From Edwardsiella ictaluri ATCC 33202 (GTDB lineage Bacteria > Pseudomonadota > Gammaproteobacteria > Enterobacterales > Enterobacteriaceae): a stretch of 40,829 nucleotides of DNA. The translations under genes and the position numbers were made by a program. Of the stretch, positions 26,326 through 36,646 are shown one piece after another (positions within the stretch are counted from its first letter, which is position 1; every line of letters starts with the position of its first letter). The notes under the pieces are model-generated. The model was not told the DNA's origin and ran no database searches. It was given only the letters and a program-made list of their open reading frames with translations. The stretch covers positions 1 through 40,829 of the forward strand of contig NZ_AFJI01000024.1 of NCBI RefSeq assembly GCF_000264785.1. Reading direction: 5' to 3'.

Positions 26326-28959
26326 CTAGCCGGTATTGCGCATCCCGGCGGCGACTCCGGCGATAGTGACCATCAGCGCCTGTTCGACGTTGGCATCCGG
26401 CTGTTCCTGGTGGCGTGATCGGTAGAGTAGTTCAGCCTGCAAGACGTTGAGCGGATCGGTGTAGACGTTACGCAGAGCGATAGACTCTGCGGCCCAGGGC
26501 AGATCGGCCATCAGGTGATCGGTGTCAGCGATGGTCAGTACCGCCTGAATATCCCGCTGTACCTGTTGGCGCAGCTCTGTGCCCAGCGGCCATAGGGCCG
26601 GGTCAACCAGGCGCTGATCGTAGTATTCGGCCAGCCACAGATCGGACTTCGCGAACACCATTTCCAGCATATCGATGCGGGTGGTGAAGAATGGCCAGCT
26701 ACGGTACATATTTTCCAGCGTGCCGCGGTGCCCCTCGGTCATGGCCTCCTCCAGCGCGGTCCCGGCGCCCAGCCAGGCTGGTAGCATCAGACGGTTTTGG
26801 GTCCAGGCGAAGATCCAAGGGATTGCGCGCAGGCTCTCTACGCCGCCGCTGGGGCGGCGTTTAGCCGGGCGTGAGCCCAGTGGCAGCTTACCCAGCTCCA
26901 GCTCTGGAGTCGCTGAGCGGAAGTAAGGAACAAAATCTGGATTTTTACGGATATAGCGTCGATAAAGCGCGCAGGAGGTCTGCGATAGCTCGTCCATGAC
27001 ATCACGCCACTCTTGCTTCGGCGCTGGCGGTGGCAGTAGATTGGCCTCCAGAATAGCACTGGTGTACAGCGTCAGGCTGCTGACGGCGATCTCCGGCAGG
27101 CCGAGTTTGAAGCGGATCATCTCCCCCTGTTCCGTTACGCGTAGGCCGCTCTTCAGGCTTCCCGGCGGCTGAGAGAGCAGGGCATCGTGCGCCGGCGCGC
27201 CGCCGCGGCCGATAGAGCCACCGCGGCCATGAAACAGGGTCAGGGCGATCCCGGCATTGTCACAGACGCGCACCAGCGCTTCCTGTGCACGATATTGAGC
27301 CCAGGAGGCCGCCATTACGCCGGCGTCTTTGGCTGAGTCAGAGTAGCCGATCATTACCATCTGTTTACCCTGGATAAAACCACGGTACCAGTCGATGCTC
27401 AGCAGCTGTGTCATCACCGCCTCGGCATTGTTCAGATCGTCGAGGGTTTCGAACAGCGGAACAACCGGCAGATTGTACGGGCAGCCCGCCTCTTTCAGCA
27501 GCAGGTGGACAGCCAGAACATCGGATGGGGTGCGCGCCATCGAGATGACATAGGCGGCGATGGCGCCGGCAGGCGCCTCGGCGATCACCTGACAGGTGTC
27601 AAACACCTCTTTGGTTTCCGGCGACGGCGTCCAGTGACGCGGTACCAGAGGGCGCTTGGAGTTCAGCTCGCGCAGCAGGAACGTCTGCTTATCCTCTTCA
27701 GACCAGGTCTCATAGTCGCCCAGTCCCAAGTAGCGGGTCAGCTCGGCCAGCGCCTCGGTATGGCGGGTGCTTTCCTGGCGAATATCGATGCGTACCAACG
27801 GCACACCGAAGCAGTGGACCCGGCGCAGAGTATCTAACAGCTGTCCGTTGGCGATGATCCCCATACCACAGGCCTTCAGCGAGCGGTAGCAGGTATGCAA
27901 CGGCTGCCACAGCTGATCGTTGCTGACCAGCAGATCGGCGGGGCGTGGCAGGCGCTCTCCCCGCAGACGTGCGTCCAGATAGGTCAGCGTATTGTTTAAC
28001 TGCTGGCGCAGGCGTTTTAACACCTCGCGGTAGGGCTCTTGGGTATGCTCGCCCGCCAGCGCCCGCAGTTCCGGTGTACAGACGGTCATGGAGAGTTCTG
28101 ATACCAGTACCTGAACATCGCGCAGGAACAGCTCCGCGGCCTTCCAGCGGCTGAGCAGCAGGGCGCGGCGGGTCACCTCGGCGGTGACGTTGGGGTTACC
28201 GTCACGATCGCCGCCCATCCAGGCGGTGAAGCGCACCGGCACCGCTTCGACCGGTAGCTGGTAGCCAAGGGATTTTTCCAGCTGTTCATTAAACTCGCGC
28301 AGGAAGGCGGGAACGCCTTCCCACAGGCTGTTTTCGACCACGGCATAGCCCCATTTGGCTTCATCGATGGGCGTAGGGCGATTTTTACGGATCTCGTCGG
28401 TGTGCCAGGATTGGGCCACCAGCTGGCGTAGGCGGCGCATGATCTGGTGACGCTCATAGTCGGCCAGATCGTCATGATCGAGCTGGCTGAGGCAGGTGTT
28501 TACCTCCACCAGTTTATGGATCAGCGTACGGCGAGCGATCTCGGTGGGGTGCGCGGTCAGCACCAGCTCGATGGAGAGGTTATCGACGGCCTGACGGATT
28601 TGCGCCTCGTCCAGATTTTTATTCTTCAGTCGGGTGAACAGGTGATATAGGGCATCGGGATTGCTGGCAGCCTCACCGTGTGGGGAGATTCGGTGATATT
28701 GCTCCGCGACGTTGGCCAGATTGAGGAACTGGCTGAAGGCGCGCGCCACCGGCAACAGCTCGTCATTGGAAAGATTTTGCAGTGTGTTCAGCAACGCCTG
28801 TCGGCTGGCTTCATTGCCTGCGCGTGACGACTTGGACAGTCTGCGGATAGTTTCAACGCGATCCAGGATCTCTTCTCCCAGCGCGTCCTTGATGGTATCG
28901 CCCAGCAGCTTGCCCAACATGCTGACATTGCCACGCATCGCCGAATATTGCTCATTCAT
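26326..28959 (-). CDS. ppc: Phosphoenolpyruvate carboxylase
   Basis: Ppc forms oxaloacetate from PEP and bicarbonate, replenishing the TCA cycle and feeding aspartate. It has 877 residues, against 883 in E. coli. The catalytic histidine is in [23 protein letters not shown] and [12 protein letters not shown] form the active-site loops; and the invariant C-terminal MRNTG is present. GGGAGGGG precedes the ATG by about 10 nt. It lies downstream of argE on the same strand, 235 bp apart, as in E. coli, with its own promoter. The aspartate made from its product is a substrate of ArgG in the neighbouring cluster. Confidence 0.98.
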   Translation of the reverse strand: MNEQYSAMRGNVSMLGKLLGDTIKDALGEEILDRVETIRRLSKSSRAGNEASRQALLNTLQNLSNDELLPVARAFSQFLNLANVAEQYHRISPHGEAASNPDALYHLFTRLKNKNLDEAQIRQAVDNLSIELVLTAHPTEIARRTLIHKLVEVNTCLSQLDHDDLADYERHQIMRRLRQLVAQSWHTDEIRKNRPTPIDEAKWGYAVVENSLWEGVPAFLREFNEQLEKSLGYQLPVEAVPVRFTAWMGGDRDGNPNVTAEVTRRALLLSRWKAAELFLRDVQVLVSELSMTVCTPELRALAGEHTQEPYREVLKRLRQQLNNTLTYLDARLRGERLPRPADLLVSNDQLWQPLHTCYRSLKACGMGIIANGQLLDTLRRVHCFGVPLVRIDIRQESTRHTEALAELTRYLGLGDYETWSEEDKQTFLLRELNSKRPLVPRHWTPSPETKEVFDTCQVIAEAPAGAIAAYVISMARTPSDVLAVHLLLKEAGCPYNLPVVPLFETLDDLNNAEAVMTQLLSIDWYRGFIQGKQMVMIGYSDSAKDAGVMAASWAQYRAQEALVRVCDNAGIALTLFHGRGGSIGRGGAPAHDALLSQPPGSLKSGLRVTEQGEMIRFKLGLPEIAVSSLTLYTSAILEANLLPPPAPKQEWRDVMDELSQTSCALYRRYIRKNPDFVPYFRSATPELELGKLPLGSRPAKRRPSGGVESLRAIPWIFAWTQNRLMLPAWLGAGTALEEAMTEGHRGTLENMYRSWPFFTTRIDMLEMVFAKSDLWLAEYYDQRLVDPALWPLGTELRQQVQRDIQAVLTIADTDHLMADLPWAAESIALRNVYTDPLNVLQAELLYRSRHQEQPDANVEQALMVTIAGVAAGMRNTG

Positions 28960-29020
28960 AGAACCACAGCCCCTCCCAATACGTAAATTTCTTTCACTCG
29001 GAAATTGTAGAGTGCCTCTT

Positions 29021-29050
29021 TATAAAGCCACGTTCCGTCCCCTGCGTCAA
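29021..29050 (-). promoter_or_regulatory. Probable sigma-70 promoter of ppc
   Basis: On the minus strand TTGACG (29050-29045) and TTTATA (29026-29021) are 18 bp apart, about 60 nt before the ppc ATG. The palindrome GTCAATTGAC (29046-29055) overlaps the -35. Confidence 0.5.
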
Positions 29051-29194
29051 TTGACACAATTTCTTGCCAAAATACACAATTTACTGCTGTTAACTGAAAT
29101 TTAATTACGCAATGACCTGGAGAGGTCTAACTGATAACAGTTACATTGCAAACGCCGTCGCGCCATCGTTTGCCCAAGGCAGTGCCTACCGCGA

Positions 29195-30346
29195 TCAGCG
29201 CTGACAGAAATGGTGGATTAGCTGCGTCAGCAGAGTGCGCGTCGGCACAATAAAGTCGGTGGACAGGTACTCATCCGGCTGATGTGCCTGCTCAATGGAT
29301 CCCGGGCCGAGTACCAGCGTTGGGCAAACCTCTTGCAGGAACGGCGCCTCGGTACAGTAGTTGACGGCTTCTGCCCGCTCCCCCAATAGCTGTTCTATTG
29401 CCTGCACCAGCGGCGCGTGGCGCGGGCATTCATAGCCGGGGATCGGCGGATGCAGGTGCTCAATACGCAGACGTCCCGACCACTGCGCCGCGATGGGCGT
29501 CAGCGCCTGGTTCAGTAGCTCGTTGAGATCGTTCAGCGTCATTCCCGGCAGCGGACGCATATCCAGGTGTAACTCGCAGCAGGCACAGATGCGGTTGGCC
29601 GCATCGCCACCGTGGATATGCCCCAGGTTCATGGTGGGATAAGGGATATTAAAGGCCGGATTGTGGTAGCGCTGTTGTAGCGTATTGCGCAGGGTGAGCA
29701 GGTGACCGATGGCATTGTGCATGATCTCGATCGCGTTGACGCCGCGTGCCGGATCGCTGGAGTGTCCTGACTGACCGGTGATGCGGATGGCCTCGGAGAG
29801 ATGGCCTTTATGGGCCCGGATAGGCTTAAGGGAGGTGGGCTCGCCGATGATGCAGCAGTCGGGGCGCAGCGCGGTGCTGGCGGCAAAATAGCGCGCACCC
29901 GCCATTGAGGTCTCCTCATCAGCCGTCGCCAAAATGTAGAGCGGTTTATTCAGTTTATGCAGTTCGATATCGCGCAGGGTATCGATAATAAAAGCGAATA
30001 ATCCTTTCATGTCTGCGGTTCCAAGACCGTACAGGCGATTATCCTGTTCGCTAAGTGTGAAGGGATCCCGGGTCCAGCGCCCCTCGTCAAAGGGAACCGT
30101 ATCGGTATGCCCTGCCAGCATCAGTCCACCGGCCCCCTCACCATAGTTTGCTAGTAAATTGAATTTATTCCGTGTGTTAGGGACTGGCTGCATCTCAACT
30201 CGCAATCCGAGATCGCTAAGCCATCCTGCCAGCAGCGTGATTAACCGTTCATTACTCTGGTCCAGTGCACCGTCGTTGGCGCTGATGGAGGGGGTTGCGA
30301 TCAGCGCACGGTACAACGCGATAAATGAGGGTAATTGTGTATTCAT
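29195..30346 (-). CDS. argE: Acetylornithine deacetylase ArgE
   Basis: ArgE hydrolyses N-acetylornithine to ornithine and acetate in arginine synthesis. It is a di-zinc M20 metallopeptidase-family enzyme. Its 383 residues equal the E. coli length. Metal and catalytic segments are [10 protein letters not shown] (His and the following Asp), [16 protein letters not shown] and IGEPTSL. It is divergent from argC across a 203-bp region with candidate ArgR boxes, as in E. coli. A weak ribosome binding site (AGAG) precedes the ATG. Confidence 0.97.
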   Translation of the reverse strand: MNTQLPSFIALYRALIATPSISANDGALDQSNERLITLLAGWLSDLGLRVEMQPVPNTRNKFNLLANYGEGAGGLMLAGHTDTVPFDEGRWTRDPFTLSEQDNRLYGLGTADMKGLFAFIIDTLRDIELHKLNKPLYILATADEETSMAGARYFAASTALRPDCCIIGEPTSLKPIRAHKGHLSEAIRITGQSGHSSDPARGVNAIEIMHNAIGHLLTLRNTLQQRYHNPAFNIPYPTMNLGHIHGGDAANRICACCELHLDMRPLPGMTLNDLNELLNQALTPIAAQWSGRLRIEHLHPPIPGYECPRHAPLVQAIEQLLGERAEAVNYCTEAPFLQEVCPTLVLGPGSIEQAHQPDEYLSTDFIVPTRTLLTQLIHHFCQR

Positions 30347-30367
30347 GGTTGACAGTCTCTGGTTTGG

Positions 30368-30410
30368 ATAGTATCAATATTCATGCAATAATTATGAATA
30401 AAAATACATT
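30368..30410. promoter_or_regulatory. Candidate ArgR (ARG box) operator between argE and argC
   Basis: TATGAATAAAAATACATT (30393-30410) matches the 18-bp ARG box WNTGAATWWWWATTCANW with one mismatch. A weaker partner lies at 30368-30385 (ATTCA half good, other half 3 of 5). The spacing between them, 7 bp, is larger than the usual 2-3 bp, so the first box is uncertain. The region is very A/T-rich and must contain both divergent promoters. A leader of roughly 140 nt follows before argC. Confidence 0.6.
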
Positions 30411-30549
30411 AAAACATCATCGAAAGGAACAGACAGGGACGCCCGAGTATTGGCAGCAGCGGTGGGGCTAACTGGATGTGTGGACGGGGGCTGATGCATC
30501 TCAGCGCCCAGCCGGTATCCACGGTTAACCAAGAGGAGCGATCGCAGCG

Positions 30550-31572
30550 ATGTCCAGTATTCAGAAGCCGTTAAATGGGTTAATCGTTGGCGCCAGCGGC
30601 TATACCGGTGCTGAGCTCGCCGCCTGTCTGCAGCGCCATCCCTACATCACCATAGCGGGTTTGACCGTGTCTGCGCAAAGCGTTGATGGCGGAAAATTGT
30701 TGTCAGATATTCACCCGCGGCTGAAAGGGGGGGTCGATCTCCCGTTGATTGCCAGCGATGATAGCGCGGCGCTGGCCGATCTGGCCGATGTGGTATTTCT
30801 GGCCACCGATCATGCGGTGAGCCATCTTTTGGCCCCGACGTTTTTGGCCGCTGGGTGCACCGTCTTCGATCTTTCCGGGGCTTATCGGCTCCGTCAGCGT
30901 GATGTTTACCCAGAGTACTACGGCTTTACTCATCAACATCCTGAATGGCTTGAGCAGGCGGTATATGGTCTGGCGGAGTGGCAGGGCGCGGCGCTGCGCA
31001 CGGCGCAGCTGGTCGCGCTGCCGGGGTGCTACCCGACGGCGGCACAGCTGGCATTGAAGCCGTTATTAGACAGTGGGTTGGTTGATACGGCGCAGTGGCC
31101 GGTTATCAACGCCGTCAGCGGCGTCAGCGGTGCCGGACGTAAGGCCAGCCTCGGCAGCAGCTTTTGCGAGGTGAGTCTGCAGCCCTATGGGCTGTTTACG
31201 CATCGTCATCAGCCGGAGATCGCCGCACACCTAGGCATTCCGGTGATTTTTACCCCCCACCTGGGCAATTTTCCTCGCGGCATACTGGAGACGATCCACC
31301 TACGGGTAAAAAGCGGCGTGGATGCGGCCGAGGTGGCGACGGCTTTTTATCGAGCCTATCAGGATAAACCCTTAATCCGCCTGTATCAGGGAACGCTGCC
31401 GTCCATCGGCGCGGTGGCGGGTACGCCGTTTTGTGACATCGGCTTCTCCCAGCAGGGACAGCATCTGATCGTGGTTGCTGCAGAGGACAATCTGCTGAAA
31501 GGGGCGGCGGCCCAGGCGGTGCAGTGTATGAACCTGCGCTTTGGCTTTCCTGAGACGTGCGCTCTTCTTTAA
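30550..31572 (+). CDS. argC: N-acetyl-gamma-glutamyl-phosphate reductase ArgC
   Basis: ArgC reduces N-acetylglutamyl phosphate to the semialdehyde with NADPH. Length is 340 residues (334 in E. coli). The NADP-binding [11 protein letters not shown] is at the N-terminus, the catalytic cysteine is in [17 protein letters not shown], and [11 protein letters not shown] carries the catalytic histidine. AGGAG lies 11 nt before the ATG. First gene of argCBGH; argB starts 29 nt after its stop. Confidence 0.97.
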   Translation: MSSIQKPLNGLIVGASGYTGAELAACLQRHPYITIAGLTVSAQSVDGGKLLSDIHPRLKGGVDLPLIASDDSAALADLADVVFLATDHAVSHLLAPTFLAAGCTVFDLSGAYRLRQRDVYPEYYGFTHQHPEWLEQAVYGLAEWQGAALRTAQLVALPGCYPTAAQLALKPLLDSGLVDTAQWPVINAVSGVSGAGRKASLGSSFCEVSLQPYGLFTHRHQPEIAAHLGIPVIFTPHLGNFPRGILETIHLRVKSGVDAAEVATAFYRAYQDKPLIRLYQGTLPSIGAVAGTPFCDIGFSQQGQHLIVVAAEDNLLKGAAAQAVQCMNLRFGFPETCALL

Positions 31573-31601
31573 CCATCTATCCCGGACAGACAGAGGCAGC
31601 T

Positions 31602-32375
31602 ATGGATCCGTTAATCATCAAACTCGGCGGCGTATTACTCGATAACCCACAGGCGATGGAGCGTCTCTTTCAGGCGCTGTTGGCCTACCGACATCACGAT
31701 CGCCGTCCGATCGTCATCGTACACGGCGGCGGGTGTCTGGTGGATGAGCTGATGGTGCGCCTGCAGCTGCCGGTGGTGAAGCGGCAGGGTCTGCGGGTCA
31801 CGCCGGCCGACCAGATAGGCATCATCAGCGGTGCGCTGGCGGGGACGGCAAACAAGACGCTACAGGCCTGCGCTATTGCGCACGGGCTGGCGGCGATCGG
31901 TCTGTCGCTGGCCGACGGCGGTGCGGTGCAGGTGAGTCCGCTGGATGCGTCCCTGGGGCACGTTGGCCAGGCGCTGCCGGGATCGCCACTGCTGCTGCGT
32001 CAGCTGCTGGCGGCGGACTTTCTGCCGATCGTCAGCTCCATCGGCATCAGCGCCGATGGGATGCTCTTGAATGTTAATGCCGATCAGGCGGCGACGGCAC
32101 TGGCGGCGACCCTGGGGGCGGATCTGCTGATGCTGTCTGATGTCAGCGGCATCCTCGATGGTAAGGGACAGCGTATCGCGGAGATGACGGCGCAGAAGGC
32201 GCAGCGCCTGATCGAGCAGGGCATCATCACCGATGGGATGGTGGTAAAGGTGAATGCGGCCTTGGAAGCCGCACGGACGCTGGGGCGCCCGGTGGATATC
32301 GCCGGCTGGCGTCACGCCGAAAAGCTGCCGGCGCTGTTTAACGGCGAAGCCGTCGGCACGCGTATTCATGCATAA
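31602..32375 (+). CDS. argB: Acetylglutamate kinase ArgB
   Basis: ArgB phosphorylates N-acetylglutamate. From the ATG at 31602 it has 257 residues, like E. coli, beginning [14 protein letters not shown] with the phosphate-binding lysine. Other conserved parts are [21 protein letters not shown] and [16 protein letters not shown] lies 6 nt before this ATG; an in-frame ATG at 31557 would overlap argC and add 15 unmatched residues. Like E. coli ArgB it lacks the long N-terminal helix of arginine-inhibited hexameric kinases, so end-product inhibition at this step is not expected. Confidence 0.97.
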   Translation: MDPLIIKLGGVLLDNPQAMERLFQALLAYRHHDRRPIVIVHGGGCLVDELMVRLQLPVVKRQGLRVTPADQIGIISGALAGTANKTLQACAIAHGLAAIGLSLADGGAVQVSPLDASLGHVGQALPGSPLLLRQLLAADFLPIVSSIGISADGMLLNVNADQAATALAATLGADLLMLSDVSGILDGKGQRIAEMTAQKAQRLIEQGIITDGMVVKVNAALEAARTLGRPVDIAGWRHAEKLPALFNGEAVGTRIHA

Positions 32376-32413
32376 CACAACGACACGATTTGGTTAAGAA
32401 TAAGGAAACCCGT

Positions 32414-33631
32414 ATGGCAACCCAAAGCATCAGCAAAATCGTTCTGGCCTACTCCGGCGGCCTGGATACCTCTGCCATTATTCCGTGGCTTAAGGAAAAC
32501 TACGGCGACTGTGAGGTTATCGCCTTTGTGGCGGACATCGGTCAGGAGCGTGAAGATCTGGTGGGTATCGAGCAGAAAGCGCTCCGCTCCGGCGCCGCCT
32601 CCTGCTATGTCGTGGATCTGCGCGAAACCTTTATCAAGGACTACGTCTATCCGGTGCTGAAGAGCGGCGCGCTCTATGAGGGTAGCTATCTGCTGGGGAC
32701 GTCGATGGCCCGTCCACTGATCGCGAAAGCGCAGGTTGAGCTGGCGCTGGAGCTGGGGGCCGACGCCCTGTGTCACGGCGCGACCGGGAAAGGCAACGAT
32801 CAGGTGCGTTTTGAAACCACCTATACTGCGCTGGCGCCGCAGCTGCAGGTCGTGGCACCGTGGCGTGAGTGGGATCTTCGCTCGCGTGAGGCGCTGCTCG
32901 ATTATCTGAAGGGGCGCGATATTCCCACTACCGCCACGCTGGAGAAGATCTACAGCCGTGACGCCAACGCTTGGCATATCTCTACCGAGGGGGGCGTGCT
33001 GGAGAGTCCGTGGAGTCCGGCCAACCAAGACTGCTGGGTGTGGACCTGTGCCCCAGAGGAGGCACCGGATCAGCCTGAACTGGTGACCGTGGGCGTTGAA
33101 AAGGGCGAGGTCGTTTCGGTCAATGGGGTGGCGATGACCCCCTTTGGCTGCCTGCAGGCGCTGAATGCGCTGGGCACCCGCCACGGCGTAGGACGGATTG
33201 ATATCGTCGAAAACCGTCTGGTGGGCATTAAATCACGTGGCTGCTATGAGACGCCGGGGGGCACCATCATGATGGCAGCGCTGCGCGGCGTGGAACAACT
33301 GGTACTGGATCGCGACAGCTTCCAGTGGCGTGAGAAGCTGGGCCAGGAGATGTCCTATGTCGTGTACGACGGCCGCTGGTTCGCACCGCTGCGTCAGTCG
33401 CTGCAGGCGGCGGCCGATGCGTTGGCTGACGCGGTGAGCGGTGAGGTGGTGATTAAGCTGTATAAAGGACAGGCTATCGCCATACAGAAGAAGTCGGTCA
33501 ACAGCCTGTATAACGAGGCTTTCGCCACCTTTGGTGAGGATGATGTGTATGATCACAGCCATGCCGGCGGCTTTATTCGCCTGTTCTCCCTCTCTTCACG
33601 CATTCGCGCGCTGAACAGCGCAAAGCAGTAG
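32414..33631 (+). CDS. argG: Argininosuccinate synthase ArgG (short type)
   Basis: ArgG joins citrulline and aspartate with ATP to give argininosuccinate. From the ATG at 32414 (AAGGA about 10 nt upstream) it has 405 residues. The ATP-pyrophosphatase loop AYSGGLDTS, the [13 protein letters not shown] segment and [13 protein letters not shown] are all present. It belongs to the roughly 400-residue class, unlike the 447-residue E. coli ArgG encoded alone at another locus. Position between argB and argH makes a complete argCBGH operon. Confidence 0.97.
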   Translation: MATQSISKIVLAYSGGLDTSAIIPWLKENYGDCEVIAFVADIGQEREDLVGIEQKALRSGAASCYVVDLRETFIKDYVYPVLKSGALYEGSYLLGTSMARPLIAKAQVELALELGADALCHGATGKGNDQVRFETTYTALAPQLQVVAPWREWDLRSREALLDYLKGRDIPTTATLEKIYSRDANAWHISTEGGVLESPWSPANQDCWVWTCAPEEAPDQPELVTVGVEKGEVVSVNGVAMTPFGCLQALNALGTRHGVGRIDIVENRLVGIKSRGCYETPGGTIMMAALRGVEQLVLDRDSFQWREKLGQEMSYVVYDGRWFAPLRQSLQAAADALADAVSGEVVIKLYKGQAIAIQKKSVNSLYNEAFATFGEDDVYDHSHAGGFIRLFSLSSRIRALNSAKQ

Positions 33632-33648
33632 TACGCGCAGGGCAGAAT

Positions 33649-33675
33649 GCGGGCCGCGCTGCGGCCGCGGCCCGC
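33649..33675 (+). repeat. Very GC-rich hairpin between argG and argH
   Basis: GCGGGCCGCG (33649-33658) and CGCGGCCCGC (33666-33675) are perfect complements around a 7-nt loop. The downstream ATTTTATTTT begins 4 nt after the stem. It lies in the only sizeable gap (77 nt) of the operon. It may slow or partly terminate transcription, or protect the upstream mRNA. Confidence 0.6.
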
Positions 33676-33708
33676 CGATCATTTTATTTTGAGTACGGAG
33701 CAGTCACT

Positions 33709-35091
33709 ATGGCACTTTGGGGCGGGCGTTTTTCTCTGGCAGCAGATCGGCGTTTTAAACAGTTTAATGACTCTCTGCGCTTTGACTATCGGCTGGCGGA
33801 GCAGGATATCATCGGATCCGTCGCCTGGTCCCGGGCGCTGGTGACCGTCGGTGTGTTGACGGTACAGGAGCAGCAGCAGCTGGTGCAGGCGCTAACTGCG
33901 CTGTTGGAAGAGGTTCGCACCGATCCCCGGTCTATTCTGGACAGCGATGCGGAGGATATTCACAGCTGGGTGGAGCAGCAACTGATTGGGCGGGTTGGCG
34001 ATCTGGGCAAGAAGCTGCATACCGGGCGTAGCCGCAACGATCAGGTGGCGACCGATCTGAAACTCTGGTGTAAGGATCAGGGTGAGATGCTGCGTCAGGC
34101 GCTGATTGCGTTGCAGCAGGTGCTGACGGCCTGTGCCCGCCAGAATCAGGATGCGGTGATGCCCGGTTATACCCATTTGCAGCGGGCGCAGCCGATCACT
34201 TTTGCCCATTGGTGTATGGCTTATGTCGAGATGCTGGCCCGCGATGAGAGCCGTCTGGATGATGCCCTGCGGCGTCTGAATACCAGCCCGCTGGGCAGTG
34301 GTGCATTGGCCGGTACCGCCTACCCTATCGATCGTGATCGGCTGGCCGACTGGCTGGGGTTCTCTGCCGCAACGCGTAACAGTCTGGATAGCGTATCCGA
34401 TCGCGATCATGTCCTGGAGTTGCTGTCAGCGGCCGCTATTGGCATGGTGCATCTGTCGCGCTTCGCTGAGGATCTGATCTTCTTTAACAGCGGTGAGGCC
34501 GGTTTTATCGAGCTGTCGGAGCGGGTAACCTCCGGATCGTCGCTGATGCCGCAGAAAAAGAACCCGGATGCGCTAGAGCTGATCCGCGGTAAGTGTGGGC
34601 GGGTGCAGGGGGCGCTCAGCGGCATGCTTATGACGTTAAAAGGGCTTCCGCTGGCTTACAATAAGGATATGCAGGAAGACAAAGAGGGGCTGTTTGATGC
34701 CCTGGATACCTGGCTGGACTGTTTACAGATGGCGACGCTGGCGTTGGACGGGCTGGCGGTGAAGCGCCCGCGCTGTGCCGAGGCGGCGCAGCAGGGGTAC
34801 GCGAATGCCACGGAGCTGGCGGATTATTTGGTGGCCAAAGGGATCCCGTTTAGGGAGGCACATCACATTGTCGGAGAGGCGGTCGTGGCGGCGCTGGCAC
34901 AGGGCAAGCCGCTGGAGGCGTTGCCGCTGGAGATGCTGCAGTCGTTCAGTCCAGTGATCGGCGCCGATATCTATCCACTGCTGGCGTTGGACTCCTGTCT
35001 GGTAAAACGCAGCGCCCGCGGCGGCGTGGCGCCGCAGCAGGTCGCACAGGCGATCGATGATGCCCAGCGGCGACTGGGTAACATTCTCTGA
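33709..35091 (+). CDS. argH: Argininosuccinate lyase ArgH
   Basis: ArgH splits argininosuccinate into arginine and fumarate, the last step of the pathway. The 460 residues contain the fumarase/aspartase signature [12 protein letters not shown] with the catalytic serine loop, [13 protein letters not shown] and [19 protein letters not shown] lies about 10 nt before the ATG. Last gene of argCBGH. Its stop is only 20 bp from the stop of the convergent flavoprotein gene, and no clear terminator separates them. Confidence 0.98.
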   Translation: MALWGGRFSLAADRRFKQFNDSLRFDYRLAEQDIIGSVAWSRALVTVGVLTVQEQQQLVQALTALLEEVRTDPRSILDSDAEDIHSWVEQQLIGRVGDLGKKLHTGRSRNDQVATDLKLWCKDQGEMLRQALIALQQVLTACARQNQDAVMPGYTHLQRAQPITFAHWCMAYVEMLARDESRLDDALRRLNTSPLGSGALAGTAYPIDRDRLADWLGFSAATRNSLDSVSDRDHVLELLSAAAIGMVHLSRFAEDLIFFNSGEAGFIELSERVTSGSSLMPQKKNPDALELIRGKCGRVQGALSGMLMTLKGLPLAYNKDMQEDKEGLFDALDTWLDCLQMATLALDGLAVKRPRCAEAAQQGYANATELADYLVAKGIPFREAHHIVGEAVVAALAQGKPLEALPLEMLQSFSPVIGADIYPLLALDSCLVKRSARGGVAPQQVAQAIDDAQRRLGNIL

Positions 35092-35111
35092 TGCGCAGCG
35101 CGCCGGCGGGG

Positions 35112-36560
35112 TTAATCCCCCGGGCAGCGCAGGCAGCGCTCGATTTCGTCGCTGCCCAGACGCAGTTTGCTTTGCAGATCGCGCAGGGCGGTACGTACCC
35201 CCTCCTCAATGACCGGATGATAAAACGGCATATCCAGCATTTGATCTACGGTCATTTGCTGTTGATGGGCCCAGGAGAGCAAATGGGCAAGGTGTTCGGC
35301 GTCCGGTCCGATCATCTCCGCACCGAGGAAGCGACCGCTTCCCTGCTCAGCATAGACATGCAGCAGGCCCAGATTACGCAGCATGACGCGCGATCGTCCC
35401 TGGTTTTCAAATGAGACCTCCCCGACGGCGAAGCAGCTGCAGGCGCCATATTTCTCATTCAGCTCGCGGAAGGTGGAGCCCACCATCGCGATCTGCGGAT
35501 CGGAAAAGACCACCGCGAGGGGGCTGCGGCGCAGTCCAGGGGCTATCAGGGGATAGCTGCCGGCATTCTCACCGGCAATGCGCGCCTGATCGCTGGCCTC
35601 ATGGAGCAGCGGCAGCTGGTTGCTGGCGTCACCGGCAATAAAGATATGTTCGGTGCTGGTCTGCATTGTCAGGCGATCTGCCAGCGGTACGCCGCGCGCA
35701 TCCAGACGCAGGGTGGTGTTCTCCAGCCCCAGGCGGTCGAGGTTGGGGCGCCGACCGGTGGCGGCCAGAACGTAGTCCACCAGGATATCCTGCGTCTGAC
35801 CGTTCAGATCGCGATAGCGAATGAAGACTTGCGCCCCTTCACGCTGTAGGATCTCTACCTGTGCATCGGGGTCGAGATAAAACTCAGCGCCCAGTTTATC
35901 TACGGCATAGCGGCGGACCTCGGTATCCGTCAGCGGCCCGACGGCGCCGCCGACGCCGAATACCCTGACCTCGACGCCGAGCCGGTGCAGGGCCTGTCCC
36001 AGCTCAAGACCGATGACGCCGGGGCCGAAGACGGCAACGGTGCGTGGCAGCGTATCCCAGGCGAACAGATCGTCGTTGACGATCAGACGATCGCCCAGGG
36101 CATCCCAGGCGGAAGGCCATACCGGACGTGAGCCGCTGGCGATGACGATGCGTTTGGCATGGATACGGGTATGCTCATCAACCTGCAGAGTGTTATCGTC
36201 CAGAAAACGGGCATAACCAAGGATTTTATCATCCGTGGGAATGCTGTCGACACCCTCCATGACGAACCCGACGAAGCGATCGCGTTCGCGCTTCACGCGA
36301 TCCATCACCTCTCGACCGTCAATGCGGACGTCGCCCTGGGGGTGGATACCGAAGCCGGGTGCTCGGGCGATCTGATGCACGGACTCTGCCGCGGCGATCA
36401 GCAGCTTAGAGGGCATGCAGCCCACGCGGGCGCAGGTGGTGCCAAAGGGACCGCCTTCAATCATCACCACGCTGGGAGTATGGCGTTTGGCCGCACGATA
36501 GGCGCCTAATCCAGCGGTGCCGCCGCCGATCACGGCAACGTCGACGTGTAATTCTCTCAT
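35112..36560 (-). CDS. Lpd-like class I pyridine nucleotide-disulfide oxidoreductase with C-terminal CxxC
   Basis: A 482-residue FAD flavoprotein annotated in related genomes as dihydrolipoyl dehydrogenase. It has the FAD-binding VIGGGTAGLGA, an active-site disulfide C43-ARVG-C48 (CARVGCMPSKLL), the NAD(P)-binding GPGVIGLELGQAL, a second FAD motif IFIAGDAS, and the dimer-interface His448/Glu453 pair in HPVIEEG. It ends ERCLRCPGD, so C476 and C479 form a CxxC in the last seven residues. No lipoate or 2-oxoacid dehydrogenase subunit is nearby. A Prx-Grx fusion lies upstream, but an intrinsic terminator separates them. The ATG at 36560 has AGGAA upstream. The true electron acceptor is unknown; the fusion or a glutathione-type thiol is a plausible candidate (inference). 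Confidence 0.88.
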   Translation of the reverse strand: MRELHVDVAVIGGGTAGLGAYRAAKRHTPSVVMIEGGPFGTTCARVGCMPSKLLIAAAESVHQIARAPGFGIHPQGDVRIDGREVMDRVKRERDRFVGFVMEGVDSIPTDDKILGYARFLDDNTLQVDEHTRIHAKRIVIASGSRPVWPSAWDALGDRLIVNDDLFAWDTLPRTVAVFGPGVIGLELGQALHRLGVEVRVFGVGGAVGPLTDTEVRRYAVDKLGAEFYLDPDAQVEILQREGAQVFIRYRDLNGQTQDILVDYVLAATGRRPNLDRLGLENTTLRLDARGVPLADRLTMQTSTEHIFIAGDASNQLPLLHEASDQARIAGENAGSYPLIAPGLRRSPLAVVFSDPQIAMVGSTFRELNEKYGACSCFAVGEVSFENQGRSRVMLRNLGLLHVYAEQGSGRFLGAEMIGPDAEHLAHLLSWAHQQQMTVDQMLDMPFYHPVIEEGVRTALRDLQSKLRLGSDEIERCLRCPGD

Positions 36561-36581
36561 TACATGATTCCTGGAATACCG

Positions 36582-36605
36582 AAAAAAAGGCGGGACAAGC
36601 CCGCC
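36582..36605 (-). terminator. Intrinsic terminator between the Prx-Grx fusion and the Lpd-like gene
   Basis: On the minus strand GGCGGG, CTTGT and CCCGCC are followed by TTTTTTT. It lies about 40 nt after the fusion gene stop and 22 nt before the flavoprotein ATG. The flavoprotein therefore needs read-through, or a promoter overlapping the fusion gene end. Confidence 0.9.
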
Positions 36606-36646
36606 AATACGTTGGCTTTGATGGGCCATGGGTGGCCCTATTGTTG

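Noticed and set aside
36582-36605. Simple operon of the Prx-Grx fusion and the Lpd-like gene
   Set aside because: A strong intrinsic terminator lies between them, so co-transcription cannot be assumed.
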